Assembly: GCF_021018805.1 (NCBI RefSeq)
Contig: NC_086259.1
Span: forward strand, 868,001-932,000
Reading direction: 5' to 3'
Source of the DNA: Prinia subflava
Taxonomy: Eukaryota; Chordata; Aves; Passeriformes; Cisticolidae
Length of the DNA: 64,000 bases
The position numbers were made by a program, and so were the translations under genes. This document shows positions 22,701-35,405 of the stretch, one piece after another. Every line of letters begins with the position of its first letter. Within the stretch, counting starts at the first letter, position 1. The notes beneath the pieces were generated by a model. The model searched no databases. It was not told where the DNA came from and was given only the letters and a program-made list of their open reading frames with translations.

Positions 22701-25700
22701 CTCTCTTACTTGGGAAAAGGAATCTTCATTCTTTTCATTTGCTCTGCATAATTTATAGTGCCTAACATGTTTTGTCATCGAATTTGTTCCTCAAAGTCCC
22801 ACTTGGTGAGAATTGACACTGCATGGGAATGCACCAAAGCTCAGCTGGAGAGAGGAGCAAGGGGCTGCTTTAGTCTGCAGGCTCCAAACCAGCTGCAGAA
22901 CAGAAACAATGATCTCACTGCTTGCCACAGAGCTGGGTGAAGCTCGGTGTTACCTTTATATGTGACATTATTCCACGTACACATAATGAGTAACAAGGAC
23001 AAAAAAAGAGCAATAATACATAGATAGTGAGTAGATACTTTATTTTGAGATTTTTTTCAGACCAGTACCTGGTATAACAGGGATTTCACCAAAGCCACCT
23101 TCAAATAGAGATTAAAGCAGCAAAGTCTATTTGTGTGCAGTTCTATAATGAGTGTACAGCAGCAGTTTATGCATTTTAAGGTCACACTTTCACACTGGAA
23201 ACCCTACAGCAGATCTGACAGGTTCGTGTGATTAAAGCAGGATAATAATTCAAAAAATAACAGCCTATTCACTGCTCTGGGTGAGTGCAAAAATTTAGTC
23301 CTGCATGCTGTCCAGAAGTCCTTGTTAAAGATGTTAAAGATATTAAAGTGTATCTCAAGAACTGCTTATTGACTGACTTCCACAATACACCCAACTCTGT
23401 ACAACTCTGCACAAGTATATCTAAAACAAATTTTAGTTTTGAAGGAAAATGTTGGAACAAAGAGGCATTTATTCCTCTGGTTCTTTTCTTCCACTGTGAA
23501 AGCTGTAACCATGCAAATATCCAACTGCCTTTATTTTTACATAGCACTTACATGGCGATAACTTGGTACTGCTGAGAAACTTCAGACAGCTCTTGGAACA
23601 GATGGAAGCTTTACAGTACCTGAACATTGCTAAACAGTGTTCTTAATACTGATCAGAATTTTAATTCTCATTTTCATACTAACCAGGTAAACCTGAATTA
23701 ATTCTATTCTACTCAGTGACGAATTACCAGGCCAGCATTCTGCTTTTATTTATCTTGAGGTAATTATCCATTCTAACATGAATAAGCTCCATTGAAGACT
23801 ATGCTTATCTAAGACATGGGTCATTTAACAAAATAAATAATAAGAACTGATATTTTATCTTAACAGCTCCTGAATTTTTTCCAAACATTCTGAGGATGAG
23901 ACATCAATTCCATTTTCATCACTGATCTTGAAGCATAAGAGCATCACAGGTACAATTATTTGTTTTCTTAGTGGTATTTTCTCTTCTGTCAGAGTGTTGT
24001 GGTAAGTTCAGACACTCAGGAATAAGGAATTTTAAATCCAGAGGAAAATCAGTGATAAAGTTTTGGCGAGGGGGGATATTCTGGAAACATCCCATCCTCT
24101 ACACGGAGCCTCAGCGCTGTGGGTGCATCTCAGCAGGACAGGATATCAGGGGATAATCCTTTCCTTGGGACCCATTCCAAATTTACAATATCATCTAACT
24201 CAACTTGGAGCAGAACTGTAGCCCTGGGGATTATCTCAGGGGATTTGATGGAAATTCACTTTTCCAGAGAAACTCCTTAGCATTCTTCGGGAATCAAACA
24301 TAAGCCAGTCTTATTTTCCACACCTCTCACCTTATATTTCTCTCTGCTCCTAATAGTCTGGCATTAAATGCTCTACAAATGAGGAATAGCAACCCAGACA
24401 TGGGATTTTTAATTTTGCTAAACCCCAGTTACAGCCCAAAAAACCAAAAAATGCCTTATTTGATGCCACTGTATCCTCACTGAGTTTTTTCAAGGACTGT
24501 TTCCTGCAGAATACAATAAACTTCTAACAAATTTGTTAGAAATGTGGAAAATTCCAAGAGTTTTCCTCTGAGCTTTGTGGAAAACCATATTCTAGCACAG
24601 GGGGAAAAGATTGGGGGTGTTATTGTTCCTTACCCCTTTTTTCAGTGCAACACAGAGTGGTTTCAGAGGTGAATTAATGCAGTCACTCCTCTTTGACAGA
24701 GGCAGAGCAGCCTTTTAACAAATAGTGTGCCAGTACTTGTGAAATAGAACTGCCTATTGTACCTCCAAAGCAACCACAACAAAAACCATTTCTCTCCTGA
24801 AAAAATATCCTAAACTGCATCATTTCCTTATTTTTCAAATTGTTCTAAACCTGACTACAAATATAGGGGCCAAACATTTATATCACACAAAATATCAGGG
24901 GACATTGTTAAACTGATGCCGGCTGGTTCAGGAGAGTCTTAGCTCTGCTAAAAATCTGAAATTAACTTAGGCCCTACAAAAGCTTGGACCAGCTGATAAG
25001 GACGTATATAAACACACAAATAAAAACCAACAAATGCTGAGCCTCAGCTTAAAAGTTCCAAGAATATTTGAGCATCTCATTTAGCTATAAATTTACATTT
25101 TTAACTCCTTATTCTAGTCTGCTTTGCTGGTCTCTTCCTTTCAATAGCAGATGGCTCGAGAGAAGATACAACTCCTGAGTCCTGTGTCACTTGCTCACCT
25201 GACCTCAGGGACCTCACTGACCTCTGAAATGACTCTGAAAGGCCCTCTGGCCTTCATCAAGTGGTCTGAAATTTGCACATGAGCAGAAAATAATATCTTT
25301 CTCAAGCCCATGTCATTAAAAGAGCCATTTCTTGCTCTCCTTATCAAATGTTAATTATTGACACACAAATACCTCCAGCCAGAGATGCTGTTCAGGATGC
25401 CTCAGGGGTGATTCACTCAATATTTCTTTTGGTAAGAAATCTTAAAGTGGAATTCTCCATATCTTAGAAGTTTTATTTATTTTGAAATAAAAATTTTAAT
25501 TCTTTTCATAAGAATTTGATTTTCTTTGAATGGCACCTGAACAAAGGTTTTGATTTGTTATATTTATGACTTCTTGAAGGTTTTGTTTTTATGCCAATAA
25601 GGCTTAAAACTTTCCCATTATCTGGTGTTCTGACACTAAACTTCTGAAAAATGTTAAATGGTTTTAAGAATGCCAAATAAATGCATTCTCACAAAAACAT

Positions 25701-28700
25701 ACACAAAAGCAGTAATTTTTAATAGTATTATTATGTAAAAACATCACACTACTCATCAACATTTTAAGAGCTCATTGAAATAATGAAGTGGCTCCAGTTA
25801 TTTCCATTAAAAGGTTTATAAATGATATCTGCTGTTTGGTGCATTAGGAGAGCATAGCTGGGTAATAATTGAAATGTCAATACATCTTCCTGGTGAAAGT
25901 TTCTACTTCTGAAAGCAGCACCTGGCTTCCTGGAGGGAGGACATGGAATTCCCACCCCGTGATCCTGCCTCAAGATTTGAACAGTTCAGCAAAGCAGCTC
26001 TTGCCATTCCCACTCAATTGTTTCTCCAATATTAAATAAAACCACATGCAAGGAAAACAAAAACCCATTTCCCACTCAGTCAAGTAAAGACAATCTCTTT
26101 AAAGACACACACACAAACTTAGAGCCCTTTTGCCTGATTTTTCTTCCTTTTTTCATTTTGAATCAATGGCAATCTAAGAAAGGGGGAACAAACAAGGCAG
26201 AGATAACTCAGACAGGAAGCTGCTCCAACAGCATAATAAGAAATGATGAAGTGTCAGGTCCATCACCTCTACTGTTGTGAGTAGGCTCCTCATTATGCTG
26301 AAATCTTTCCTTACAAAGAGTTTTCAGTTACATAATGGGATTTTCATGAGCAATTCAGGAGCTGACATTGGGGAGAAAAAGAAGAGCTTTCAGCGGCTTC
26401 TGTCTCTGTTTCGTGATGCACCTTCTCATTTTCATCGAGCACATTCTCCTTCAGAGCCCCTTGGACACTGTGGAACCTGACTGGTTATGGAACTGGAATG
26501 GTGATTGTTTTTTGGCAGAGACACAGAGATGAAGAAGAATTCTGGGATGGAATTTTCCACAGCAAATCTGAGAGAGTAAGAAAGAAAGGATGTTTAACCC
26601 CATACACCAAGGTGCCTTGCTCTCCCATCAGTGTCTTTCTGCACCCAGCTGAATGGTGAGGGTTTTTATGGTACAAGCACATTGACCTTTATCCTCCTCA
26701 GCTCCTCCTCTCTGCCCATCTTACCCCAAGTTCTGTGTGCTGCTACTGAAGAGTTTATGAATTCTTAAGTTTCACCCTTTTCCCTGGAGCCAAACCTCTC
26801 AGGTGCGGATGAGTCCTGAAGGAAAGGCAGTGAGAGGTTTTTGCTATGAAAAACAGGTCTGATTGAAGTCTTCTTCAGTCTCAGACATGCTGAGCAGATA
26901 AGGGCATTTTGCTCCCTGAAAACTGATGAAATCTTTCAAAATATGCCAAAATGAAGTACCTTTTTTTTTTTTTTTGATACCTAATCAAAGTCGCACATCA
27001 AAGTTTGTGAAGGAGATGAATACATAAGGAGGGGGAAGAGGATTTCTTGTTTAATAGAGTATGAAAGTCTCTTAAGTCTTTTTCTACATCAAAATCTGTC
27101 AGATGGTTTTAAGAATGAGATCTTATGTGGTTGAAGTCCTGATCAAAATTTCAGAATGGCATTTAAACATGAATGTCTGCAATGGCACAACACAGAGACC
27201 ACACAGGTAGATATATTTGCTATTATTGCTGCATTTCTGTTTTCTAGTGGGATTCATAACAGAAAAAGTCACAACAGAAAAAATCATCAGAACCCAGCAC
27301 ACTGGTGTGAGTCCAGTCCTCACTACTGTTGATTAGGCAAAAAAAAAAATTGTTTCAAGTATCCTTATGCAAATTTCCTCTTGATGAAAGGGTTTTCAGT
27401 GAGTGTAAATCTGGCCCTGCTATCAGCGTAGGTGGCCTCAAATGGATCTTCCCCACCTAGAAAACAGATGGCATCACAATGGCATCAATGGGGATGGAGA
27501 GGAAAGGAAAACAACAAGAAAGCAAAAAGGATTTGGGTAGAAAACTGGTGATTTGAAGAGAGGCAGAAGTCCTTGGCAAACAGAGCTTGGTGTCTGAGGC
27601 CAAGGCACGGAAAAGCAGGGAACCAGTGCTGCAGCACAGCCCTGGGGCTGGGACTGCACAGGAACATTTCCAGGTGCCTCACACAGCCCTGGCACACCTT
27701 GAGCTGCCCCCAGCCCATCCCTCAGGCAGCTCCCCTGAGCCCTGCTCCAAGGCTGCCCTGACCTTGGGGCACTGCCTCGCTCTGGGGTCACTCAGGGGCT
27801 GCAGCCCAAGCCAGGACACCACAGCCCACGCTGCCAAAAGCTCCTTCTCCTCAAAGCTAAGTGAGCAGGTGCTGGGTTTGGATCATCTGGCACACATGTC
27901 TGATGTCTCATAAAAAGTGATGCATCCTGATTCCCACTGCCCCTCTCTTCTGAGCTCATGAGAAGGGTTCTGACAGAGGGAGCTGCACCCAGAGCTGAAC
28001 AAAACTTTAATTAGCTCAATGGCTTTCTAGAGAAATTACAAGTGAAAATGTTAGTACTATCAATGAAATGCATTCCATGTTTTTATTTTGAAAAAATGTA
28101 CAAGTTTTTCCTCCTCCAAACTAATTAGGCTGATAACCCATGCTGCAAAGTACAGCTGTTTTCCTGACACCTCCAAGTTCAGCTGACTCTCAGCTCCTAT
28201 TCAGTGAACCCTGTCCACACTTGTTTCAATGGCAACAGCCTGCAAACACAGAAAAACACCCACTTTAATTAACTTTTACTCCTTTCCAGGGGGTGTTAAA
28301 AGAAAACCAAGAGCTATTACAGAGACAAAGTGAGCGAGCCTTCCAGGCAGTGAAGGCTATTACATTCAATTGTTTGGCAACACTTCTATTCAAGACTAAC
28401 AATTTCAGAGACTTATGTTCTTAATAGAGCAGGATAAAACTGTTCTGATTAACAATTTGCCATCAAAAACTGCTGATTTTCTGGATCAAAACATTCTCTG
28501 GGAATGTGTATTCCACTAAAACTTGTGACAAGCAGGCAGGCTGGCTGGAGGGCTGGCAGCTTGGCTTGGAAGGCTGCCTGGGAGAGAGAGGCAGGCTGCC
28601 TGCCCAGTGTCCTGCCCAGAGCTGCTCCCCTCCTCCCACAGGTCAGACACATTATGCATTATAATCATTTTTATTAGGGAATTTGTCAACATTTCTAAGC

Positions 28701-28773
28701 AGAAAACACAATAGAGCAATGCAGCGTGTTTCAAAATGTACTTTGGCAAGTCTGAGTTTGGCATGAAGATTCC
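19800..28773. other. Long non-coding stretch, no gene seen
   Basis: About 9 kb without a supported gene. Minor structures are (AAC)n near 20990-21005 and poly-T at about 21950-21967 and 26961-26975. GC-richer patches lie at 20340-20740, 21120-21230 and 27580-27860, with unrecognised short frames. 22200-22330 is a CNE-like block. No LINE or LTR fragment could be named with confidence in this stretch. Confidence 0.5.
22200..22330. other. CNE-like AT-rich block with homeodomain-type cores
   Basis: Dense TAATTA/TTAATT/ATTAAT cores with interspersed TGACAT and ATTAGC words and little simple-repeat character. This resembles distal enhancers in vertebrate gene deserts. It is an inference from composition only, because conservation cannot be measured here. 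Confidence 0.2.
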
Positions 28774-29109
28774 CTTTCCTTTCCTTTCCTTTCCTTTCCT
28801 TTCCTTTCCTTTCCTTTCCTTTCCTTTCCTTTCCTTTCCTTTCCTTTCCTTTCCTTTCCTTTCCTTTCCTTTCCTTTCCTTTCCTTTCCTTTCCTTTCCT
28901 TTCCTTTCCTTTCCTTTCCTTTCCTTTCCTTTCCTTTCCTTTCCTTTCCTTTCCTTTCCTTTCCTTTCCTTTCCTTTCCTTTCCTTTCCTTTCCTTTCCT
29001 TTCCTTTCCTTTCCTTTCCTTTCCTTTCCTTTCCTTTCCTTTCCTTTCCTTTCCTTTCCTTTCCTTTCCTTTCCTTTCCTTTCCTTTTCTTTCCTTTCCT
29101 TTCCTTTCA
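28774..29109. repeat. (TTTCC)n pentanucleotide microsatellite, about 67 units
   Basis: An almost perfect homopyrimidine (plus strand) / homopurine (minus strand) array about 335 bases long, with one clear interruption (TTTTC near 29086). The minus strand reads AAAGG units. Frames crossing it (Lys-Gly-Lys-Glu-Arg type on the minus strand, Phe-Pro-Phe-Leu-Ser type on the plus strand) are stop-free artefacts of the unit. Confidence 0.98.
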
Positions 29110-29716
29110 TTTATATTTCTGCTCTGATTCAAAGCAATAATAAAAAAACCCAAGTGAAACACTGGAGCTTCTGCAGAATGGGAGCTCCTGGTTTCAACCC
29201 AACAAACAATTCCATATTCCCAAATAAAAGGCATATTAAGCTATGGACTTTCTACAAACAGAATTTGAAGACAGTTACTGCACAATATTACCTTTACTTT
29301 TCCAATAATGTAAGGAATTGATTAATTTGTCAAAGCTCAAGGATTTATGGAAAGGGTTACTCTCTTTTCTTATTCATTCTAAGCTGATCTATCCTTTTAA
29401 AAAGTGAACTGTTACCTTTAAAATTACCATAGTTGACTTTGGCAAGACTTGGAAAACCCAGATTCAGGCTGGGGAGTTAAAAGGCTTTTGTTTCCACCTC
29501 ATATTATCTCCCTCATTTAATTATATTGTCAGGAACAAACTTCTATCTCAAAAATCCTGACCACACTTCAAATTACAATAATTATAATTTGAATTAATGA
29601 AGAACTTGTAGACATTGCCTTTAGTAGAATAATGACTCTTAAAATTTCCAATGAACTAAAAGAAGTTATTCTATTATGGCTTAATTTTCTTGCAAACTTT
29701 CAGGGAAACTCTGCCG
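29110..29716. other. Non-coding sequence, no gene seen
   Basis: AT-rich unique sequence between two low-complexity arrays. The TAATTATAATTTGAATTAATG stretch near 29578-29598 is locally self-complementary. No gene is supported. Confidence 0.5.
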
Positions 29717-29854
29717 TTGGTTTTTGGGTTTTTTGTTTGTTTGTTTATTTGTTTTGGGGGTTTTGGGGTTTTTTGTTTGTTTGGGGTTTTTTGTTTTTGT
29801 TTGTTTGTTTGTTTTTGGTTCTGTTTGTTTGTTTTTGTTGGTTTTTTGTTTTGT
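29717..29854. repeat. (GTTT)n-like T/G-rich tract with G runs
   Basis: A mix of GTTT units and longer T runs with GGG, GGGGG and GGGG runs at about 29725-29790. It is low complexity. Open frames here (Phe/Val/Cys/Leu-rich, looking superficially like membrane segments) are artefacts of T-rich codons. Confidence 0.9.
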
Positions 29855-32446
29855 CACTGCAGTCACATCTAGGTTTTGGACATTCCCTCATATGAGAGGT
29901 ATTTCAGCTTTATTGTTCTGTACAGGCCACAGCCATGAACAGCCAGAACAGAACCCAGAGAATTCACAGATTTGCTACCCAAGATATTTTACACCATGGT
30001 GAATTGTTTCTACCAGAACTGAAATGTCTTTTACCAGTTTGACACCACCACTGTGAAAATCCCCACAAACATTCAGCAGCAGCAGTAGAAACCTGTGTTT
30101 GAAGAACTAAGAGTTGACTTACAACTGGTGAACATCTGTTTGTTTGAGGTTTTTTCTGTTCTGAAAACCCCCTGGTTTCCATCATCTTCAGAAGTCACTG
30201 TTTGTGTTCAGAGCATTTAAAAATAACTTTTCCCTTGCCCCATGCAGCAGCTTTGCTCCCTGTATTGCAAACACTAAATTTAGCAGCCATGAACTCACGT
30301 GGGGATGGAAAGGTGACACAAGCACAGTGACAGCAGCAGGACATATAGATTAGTATTTATAGGTCAAAAAAAAACCCCAATAAACCCTTGCCAATATTGC
30401 CTGACCCATGAGGGAAGGACAAACCTGAAATCTCTTTGTCCATGTGTTATTTCCACGTATAAACTGAAATAAATGCTACCCCTGCAGTGCCGAATTACCA
30501 TGGAAAATACAAAATGCACTGCTGATCCAATGGCACTGCTATGTGAGAAAACTATAAAGATCAGAAACAGGAATAAAACACCTACTTGACAGAACTCCCA
30601 TTGCAAGGAGTGGCATTGGTGATTGACACAGGGAGTATTCACACAGCTCAACTCAGAGCCATAAAAATTACAAGAGAAAGAACTCCTAAATTAAGTATTT
30701 AAGCCTGCAGGTAAAAAGGTAAATATTCTATTCCCTCTTAGTGTCACCTTCCTTTGAGTCAATATTGATTCAAGCTTCCTATCACAACTGTATTGTTTCT
30801 ATAAAATACAGCCAGCTCTGGAGTTAATCACAACCAGGCTTTCAAAACCTGAAGAAGAAATGTCGTGAACCTTTCAGACACCCAAAGGTTCCTTAAAACC
30901 CCGTTTGTGCTGGGTTTCCACCACTCAGTTATCCCTTAATTCCCAGTGGGAACCAGTGTGTAACTTTACTGGGCACTCTTCAACAGCTTCCACGGGATGC
31001 AAACACCAAATCTGAGCTCCCTGTTCTCGTTCAGCACCACAGGGCAGGCCCCTCCGGCATCCCACCTTGCTCCCAAGTGTGTCACCCGAGCAGAGGAGCT
31101 CCTGGAGCCCACCTAGGCAGGTAAAGAACAAGCTGCTGCTCAGAAAACCAAAACCCAGCAGAGCTGCTCAGCAAACCTTCCAGTGGAGCACACAGCATGG
31201 CCAACGCCTGCTTTGGGAATTGAGTTCAGCCACAGTTACAGGGGGAGATCTCAGCCCCTCATGTGAGGTTTTGCTTTGGGTTTAACCACTGCAGGACAGA
31301 AAGAAGATGGGACAGAGCTGCCACACCTTCTCACTGGTGGGGACTTTTGTTCAGGCAGAAACAGGATGTCCCCAAAGCACTAGAAGGACAAATGCTCCTC
31401 TCTTCACCCGTGCGAGGGAAGAGGTGACATTTGAGATGTTTGGAATAAAAAAAGCAGAATTTAACTAAAGGCACCCACTTTAAAAACTCTTAAGCTTTCC
31501 CTCCTCCTCACTCAGGACCTTTTTTCACTTAAGGTTCTCCATCCACCTGCAGCAGACCCTCACCTCCTCTAAATCACCATAGTCCATACAAACAAACAGG
31601 ATTGTGAACTTGCTAACAAGTGGAGACCTGTCACAAAACTTACCCCACTTAAAATCTTGTTCTGGAAATGTCAGGAATGATTTGGAAAATTTGTTAGATC
31701 AAGGTATCTAACAATGTCTATATAAGTTTAAAATTCTATGCTTTGCAAAACAATTCTAGAGTTAATTGTAGAGTTTGACAATGACCTTTGGTGAGAAGAG
31801 TTCATGATAACTCCATTGGTTGAATTACCCGGGAGATTCTCCCCCTGCAGCTTTAAAAATGTGGGATTTCTGCCCCTATAAACCATTAGGTGAAGAGCTA
31901 AAAAGTCTTTAAATGTTGGCAATAACATGAAGGAAACAAAGCCAATCAGATTTAGTGCCCAGGGCAGCCCACAGGGCAGTGCCAGCTTTCAGAACTGAGA
32001 CAATCAACTTCTTCTAGGATTTTACTATTTAAACTGCACAGGGAACCCTTGTGGGTCTATGTCTTCTCTTAATCAAACATAAGTTTTACTGGCTCATTAC
32101 TGCCAATTAGGAAAGATTTGCCTTTAAAAATTTATTGAATGCTGATGGAGAACAACACAGACTCCTATGAAGCACAATATTAGTTAGATGTCAGTCTCTC
32201 AAGTAAACTCAGAGAATGCATAAACAAGAGTAAATATTCAAGTTTTCCATCAACTCTGTGAGATCATCAGAGCCTCTACACTTTGCTAATCACTGAGGAA
32301 GCATTTTCTTTCACCCTAAGGTTCAGGGTTCTTACCTGGACTCCTTTCTCTATGAACCAAGGAGCCCATGAGGGATTCAGAGGGGTTCCCCTGAATTGCT
32401 GGAGTCATCATCACTTTTAAAATGAACTTCTAATCAAACTTCACCC
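29855..32446. other. Non-coding sequence, no gene seen
   Basis: No supported gene or nameable repeat. 30930-31260 is GC-richer, with short frames on both strands that carry no recognisable domain. 31620-32330 is AT-rich. Confidence 0.5.
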
Positions 32447-32693
32447 AGAATCACAGAATCATGGAATAGTTTGGATTGGGAATGGACCTTAAAGCTCATC
32501 CCATTCCACCCCTGCCATGGCAGGACAACTTCCACTATCCCAGCCCCAATGCCCACCCTGGCCTTGGGCACTGCCAGGGATCCAGGGGCAGCCACAGCTG
32601 CTCTGGGCACCCTGTGCCAGGGCCTGCCCACCCTGCCAGGGAACAATTCCTGCCCAAGATCCCATCTATCCCTGCCCTCTGGCATTGGGAGCC
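32447..32693 (-). mobile_element. CR1 LINE 3' end, songbird-type, truncated
   Basis: Read on the minus strand, the copy begins at GCTCCCAATGCCAGAGGGCA. It continues through GATGGGATCTTGGGCAGGAA, GCCCAGAGCAGCTGTGG, GGATAGTGGAAGTTGTCC and TTTAAGGTCCATTCCCAATC, and ends in CCATGATTCTGTGATTCTG. That ending is the typical CR1 terminal 8-base repeat in slightly diverged form. The 3' end is intact and the 5' end is truncated, as is usual for target-primed CR1 insertions. Positions 32563-32667 are the exact reverse complement of 15402-15506. Confidence 0.93.
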
Positions 32694-34129
32694 GTTCCCT
32701 GTGTGCTGTGCCCCTTTGCAGGCTCCTGTAAGAGCCCCTCAGGCCTCCCTAGCACAGGGTATTTTTCTGAGTACAGCTGCCTTGCTTCCCTGTCCTAATA
32801 CAAAACACCTTCTTTTAAATACCTGTAACCCTAAAATCCTTAAAGGCAGATTTTTTTCTTTCACATTCCCCTGAACAAGCTTCACTGTCCCATTAACAGC
32901 ATTGTTTCATTTTCTAATGGTTTTTCTTCCGTGGAGGGTTTTTTGTTGCTGCTGGGTTTGTTTTGGTTTAAAAAATGAAGACAACCCAAGCCCAGTTACA
33001 GTGATGACTAAATATCATAAACCTGGTCTTGTTTCTGGCATTTAAAGTGCTTGGGTGAACATGAGCCTGCTGAAACACATTGCATCTGAAGGACTCCAAT
33101 GCCCACAACTCAGGTTTTTAAAACAAAAATTCTTAAACTCACAAACAATTATTTTATTTGCACAGCACCTTTGACATTTTAGACTGGATTTTATTGCTGT
33201 ATAACATACACTGACAGAGACAATTGACCAATTAGTTCCCAGATAATTGGAGGAAAAACTTTCCTTTTTTTTCCCACCCAAACAGCTTTTTATTTGCCCA
33301 TCTCTTCCCAGTCAATGACTTTTAGAATTCCTATTAAAAGGAATAACTCAGGAACTTTCTGGGAATCTATTTTCCATGGCGGAAAAAAACCCCACAATAT
33401 TTTTAAAAATCAGATTTGAAAAAATATAACCTAGAAATGTAGTAATGGACACAAGTTTAGTCTATAAAGTTCTTCAGGCTCGAGGAAACTTCCAGGCAGA
33501 AGGTAAGCCCAGAACAAGGAGCAGCCCAGCAGATAGGTCAGGACATGACCACATTTCCTGGCAGGAATTAGAAGCAGCATTCTAACATTTGAAGCCTCAA
33601 TCAGTGGGTTTATTGACTTTCTGTGGCTTTTATTATCTGCCTGTTCACTGACAGATAAATGAAATTAAAGGCTTATTTTATCTTGATGTAGAATAAAAAC
33701 AATTTAGGGCTTATCAGAAATCTTGGGTTTCAGCCATTGAGTATTCTCTCTGAATTAGATGCTGACAGGATGGTGTGAGTATTACTTATCATCTTATACT
33801 TTTTAAAGTTAACTCTCTCTACAAAAATGTTGTCATAAACCAAACAACCAAAACAAAATAATAAAAATTTTAAAATCCAAATTCCTTAGGTATATATGAT
33901 TAATCTGCATACACATCCCCAAATCCTCACTAGAAAAAAAAAAAATTAGATCTTCCTAACACAGAAAAGCAGTGCCAGCAATGTTGATCAACATGTGTGA
34001 AGATGTGTAGTCATTGTTTATAAAGGGCCATTTCCAAAATCAAATCCATGCCCTGAGCTGAACCAAGGAGTTTCCTTCTTTTTATCTAACATTATCACCC
34101 TCCCCATATTACTGACAAGTCATATAAAG

Positions 34130-34335
34130 ATTCCTGGCAACATTAAAGGGCTTCTCAAGAGCAGCCCTCAATTTACAGGAGCATTAAGTTGATCTTTAGA
34201 GTATTTGTGGAGTGCAAATGCAAATGGGGCTGTTGCTAATGCCCCATATTTCAGCTGGCAGCCCCAGCCCGTGAATCTCCCGTGCAGCACAAACACTCTG
34301 CACTAATGAAAATGAGGCAGAGGAAGCTCATAAGT
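34130..34335. promoter_or_regulatory. CNE-like block with octamer motif
   Basis: A perfect POU octamer ATGCAAAT lies at 34218-34225, within a tandem TGCAAATGCAAAT. Mixed-composition sequence flanks it (GGGGCTGTTGCTAATGCCCC, CTCTGCACTAATGAAAATGA). The motif is seen directly. An enhancer role is an inference, and chance occurrence in 64 kb is quite possible. Confidence 0.22.
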
Positions 34336-35264
34336 CTCTTGTTTGTGTTCTAGCATGAAACCAACTCTCAGCATCTGCAAAACAGTCAGAAGCACAGCTA
34401 CTAAGATGTATTTATTATCAAGGAGTGTTATTTGTTCCATAATTCAACACTGAAGCTGCATTTCTAAGAGCAAACCCTGTTTTTTGAGTGGTTGCCTCCT
34501 CTGCTCCAGCTCCCTCTAAAAGGGAGTCTGTTTCTCTGAAGTGTCACATCCCACAGCACAGTTGGGATGAAAACCTTCCTGACATTCTTAGGAAAAACAG
34601 AAAAAGCAAAGGGGTGAAAATCCCTACTAAAAGGTTCCTTATCTACATAAAAAAAAAATATATATGTGGCCTGAAAAACCTTATGTGTCTATAGAAATCC
34701 TTCTGTACAGCTCCAGCCCTGCTCAGGTACACCTGGAGCTCCAAAGAAAGACTTTCTAATACTGAAACATCAATGTGGAGACTTGTCACGGGCTGAACAA
34801 AGAGGGCTGTAAAATTCAACTGCCCCCAAATTCACTGCAATGAGGAAGGCTGGTTACCTTGAGCATTTTGAAGTTTTTACTATTTTTTAAATTTCTCTCA
34901 AGAAATGACTGTTCCATTGAGCAGTAGCTGGAAACCCAAAAAGTTTCACAAGAAATAATCTCCCATAGGAACACCCAGCTCTGGCTGCAGATGTGTCCCC
35001 CCACATTCCCTGGGACTCGTCCTCAGTGGCTTTGTACAGGCTTTAAATAGCAGCAGCAATATTGTCCTCCAAACCAATTTTAGCTTCAAAATCTTCCAGT
35101 TTCCTGGCTACCCTCTGCCTAATCTGCACCCTGTGTCGAGCTGGGGATTCAGATCATACCTCCCAGGGTACAGGAGAGAAAACCTTGTTGTAGAATCAGA
35201 GATGGATATGCATTTCTAAGGAGTTTATATTCAGAAGGAAAAAATGTCATCCTTTAAGCCATCC

Positions 35265-35405
35265 TTTGATCAATTTATTCTCCAAGCACTCTGAGTAAAT
35301 TTATCTGACCCTCCTGTTAATTTTGTCAAACAATATTTTCGTCTGACAATGGCTTTGCTCTTCTGATTATTTCATCCTCCGGAGTCAAATCTTGTGATCT
35401 TCCTG
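35265..35405. other. CNE-like block
   Basis: Complex, non-repetitive AT-rich sequence with retained CpG (ATTTTCGTCTGAC, CCTCCGGAGTC) and TTAATTTTGTC/ACAATATTTTC words. It is listed only because its texture differs from decaying repeat DNA. There is no direct functional evidence. Confidence 0.15.

Noticed and set aside
27580..27860. GC-rich exon or CpG island
   Set aside because: Few CpG dinucleotides, frames open on both strands and no recognisable protein. It reads as ordinary GC-richer avian intergenic sequence.
28652..29234. Lys/Glu/Arg-Gly repeat protein on the minus strand
   Set aside because: A direct translation of the AAAGG microsatellite in three equivalent frames, and so an artefact.
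29632..30002. Small membrane protein with Phe/Val/Leu/Cys-rich helices
   Set aside because: The hydrophobic part is encoded entirely by the T/G-rich low-complexity tract. The flanks show no coding features.
31270..31440. A fifth CR1 fragment
   Set aside because: GGACAGAGCTGCCACACC and TCTCACTGGTGGGGAC loosely recall CR1 wording, but the order and spacing do not hold up beyond short words.
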